From positions 1 to 7,126 of the forward strand of contig URYA01000083.1 in the NCBI GenBank assembly GCA_900551975.1: 7,126 bases of DNA, read 5' to 3'. The DNA comes from an uncultured Collinsella sp. (lineage in GTDB: Bacteria; Actinomycetota; Coriobacteriia; Coriobacteriales; Coriobacteriaceae). Positions 6,759-7,126 of the stretch are shown one piece after another. Under the pieces are notes generated by a model. It did not search any database, was not told the origin of the DNA, and worked only from the letters and a program-made list of their open reading frames with translations. Numbering within the stretch: the stretch's first letter is position 1; the number at the start of each line of letters is the position of its first letter. Both the position numbers and the translations under genes were made by a program.

Positions 6759-6782
6759 GCAATTGAGTCGCAATGAAAAAGT

Positions 6783-6804
6783 CCATAACGTTACTAGTTT
6801 ATGG
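6783..6804. promoter_or_regulatory. Dyad (possible operator) upstream of the DUF4012 gene
   Basis: CCATAA (6783-6788) and TTATGG (6799-6804) are perfect inverted repeats separated by 10 bp. They are centred about 47 bp before the start codon in an AT-richer patch. On the minus strand TAAACT (6801-6796) is a possible weak -10 overlapping the dyad. A TTGACG -35-like hexamer (6846-6841) lies further upstream but has no convincing -10 at 16-18 bp. The symmetry is seen directly; the operator role is a guess. Nothing else is recognisable in 6747-6878. Confidence 0.3.
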
Positions 6805-6878
6805 CATTTTGAGCATCGACAGCTAAACTCCAGACACGGACGTCAATTGGCGAAAATGCGGCACAACACCTTTTCTGT

Positions 6879-6894
6879 CTGGCGGCGGCGCCAG
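6879..6894 (-). other. Small hairpin directly after the EamA-gene stop codon
   Basis: CTGGCG-CCGC-CGCCAG on the minus strand is a perfect 6-bp stem with a 4-nt loop, touching the TAG at 6897-6895. No T-tract follows (ACAGAAAAGG), so it is at best a weak or non-canonical 3' end. Confidence 0.3.
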
Positions 6895-7126
6895 CTACAC
6901 CGTGAGGAACATCATCACGATGATCATGGCAAAGCCGATAAGGTCGGTCGGCAAAAACACCGTGCCCAGCATAACGGCGCTCGTGATGGTCGCCGAAACC
7001 GGCTCCACAGTTCCGATGAGGCTCGCACGCACCGAGCCGATGTCCTTAACGCCCTGCATATAGAGCATGTAAGCAAAAAACGAGCCGATAACCACGAACA
7101 CCGCGAGCGCCTCGACGCCGGCAGCG
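6895..7126 (-). CDS. EamA-family (DMT superfamily) transporter, C-terminal end
   Basis: The last 76 residues of a multi-pass inner-membrane protein; the rest lies beyond the right edge, and the frame is open to the last base. Three hydrophobic segments are visible: about residues 5-25 (containing FVVIGSFFAYMLYM), about 36-57 and about 61-76. The pattern RASLIGTVEPVSATITSAVMLG followed by DLIGFAMIIVMM matches the end of the second EamA repeat, where an EPV motif near a helix start is typical. The usual Glu in the LGE motif is replaced (LGTVF). EamA proteins export or import small metabolites; the substrate cannot be told from this fragment. GTG at 7101 is internal, not the start. The gene is on the same strand as the DUF4012 gene but 148 bp upstream of its start. 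Confidence 0.85.
   Translation of the reverse strand, partial: AAGVEALAVFVVIGSFFAYMLYMQGVKDIGSVRASLIGTVEPVSATITSAVMLGTVFLPTDLIGFAMIIVMMFLTV

Noticed and set aside
6746..6773. TTG at 6773 as the start of the DUF4012 protein
   Set aside because: The added residues contain the GAGGA ribosome-binding site that is well spaced for the ATG at 6746.
5367..6776. 469-codon plus-strand frame opposite the DUF4012 gene
   Set aside because: It is antisense to a protein with a coherent membrane topology and family motif; no ribosome-binding site or domain supports it.
6841..6846. TTGACG (minus) as the -35 of a strong promoter for the DUF4012 gene
   Set aside because: No acceptable -10 lies 16-18 bp downstream (the hexamer there is GCTGTC).
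1..7126. Mobile element, CRISPR array, tRNA, toxin-antitoxin or defence system
   Set aside because: I saw no terminal repeats with transposase, no regularly spaced repeats, no cloverleaf and no short paired genes. All coding space is taken by five conserved genes.

Overview
The window looks like ordinary chromosome from a high-GC actinobacterium. The class Coriobacteriia, and a Collinsella-like gut organism in particular, fits best: codons are strongly GC-biased, pheS is controlled by a T-box leader, and the protein set suits that group. The taxonomic placement is inferred from style and gene content; there is no rRNA marker here.

Layout, left to right. (1) 1-834, minus strand: the 5' two-thirds or more of pheS (phenylalanyl-tRNA synthetase alpha chain), cut by the window edge. 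(2) 835-1337: a gene-free stretch of about 500 bp. It holds the pheS control region on the minus strand: an extended -10 promoter, a T-box riboswitch with a UUC (Phe) specifier, mutually exclusive antiterminator and terminator helices, and an additional hairpin before the pheS start. The start-proximal sequence of the divergent gene lies at its right end. (3) 1338-2921, plus strand: an M32-family metallocarboxypeptidase with all family motifs and an unusual lysine/alanine-rich N-terminal tail. (4) 2944-2982: a near-perfect, probably bidirectional terminator between two convergent genes. (5) 3019-4350, minus: glmM (phosphoglucosamine mutase). (6) 4361-4396: a terminator-like hairpin squeezed between glmM and the gene upstream of it. 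(7) 4434-6746, minus: a large single-pass membrane protein with a long disordered cytoplasmic N-terminus and an extracytoplasmic DUF4012 region. (8) 6747-6894: an intergenic region with a dyad. (9) 6895-7126, minus: the C-terminal end of an EamA-family (DMT superfamily) transporter, cut by the window edge.

How the genes relate. pheS responds to uncharged tRNA-Phe through its own leader. glmM makes glucosamine-1-phosphate for UDP-GlcNAc and therefore for peptidoglycan. It follows a membrane protein of a family often found near envelope-polysaccharide genes, so these two may be linked by envelope biogenesis; the hairpin between them implies that any co-transcription is partial or regulated. The peptidase and the transporter look like independent housekeeping genes. 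I found no mobile element, CRISPR array, tRNA or rRNA, and no convincing new multi-gene system. The points most worth a second look are the M32 tail, the hairpin in front of glmM, the hairpin after the T-box terminator, and the DUF4012 protein's tail.
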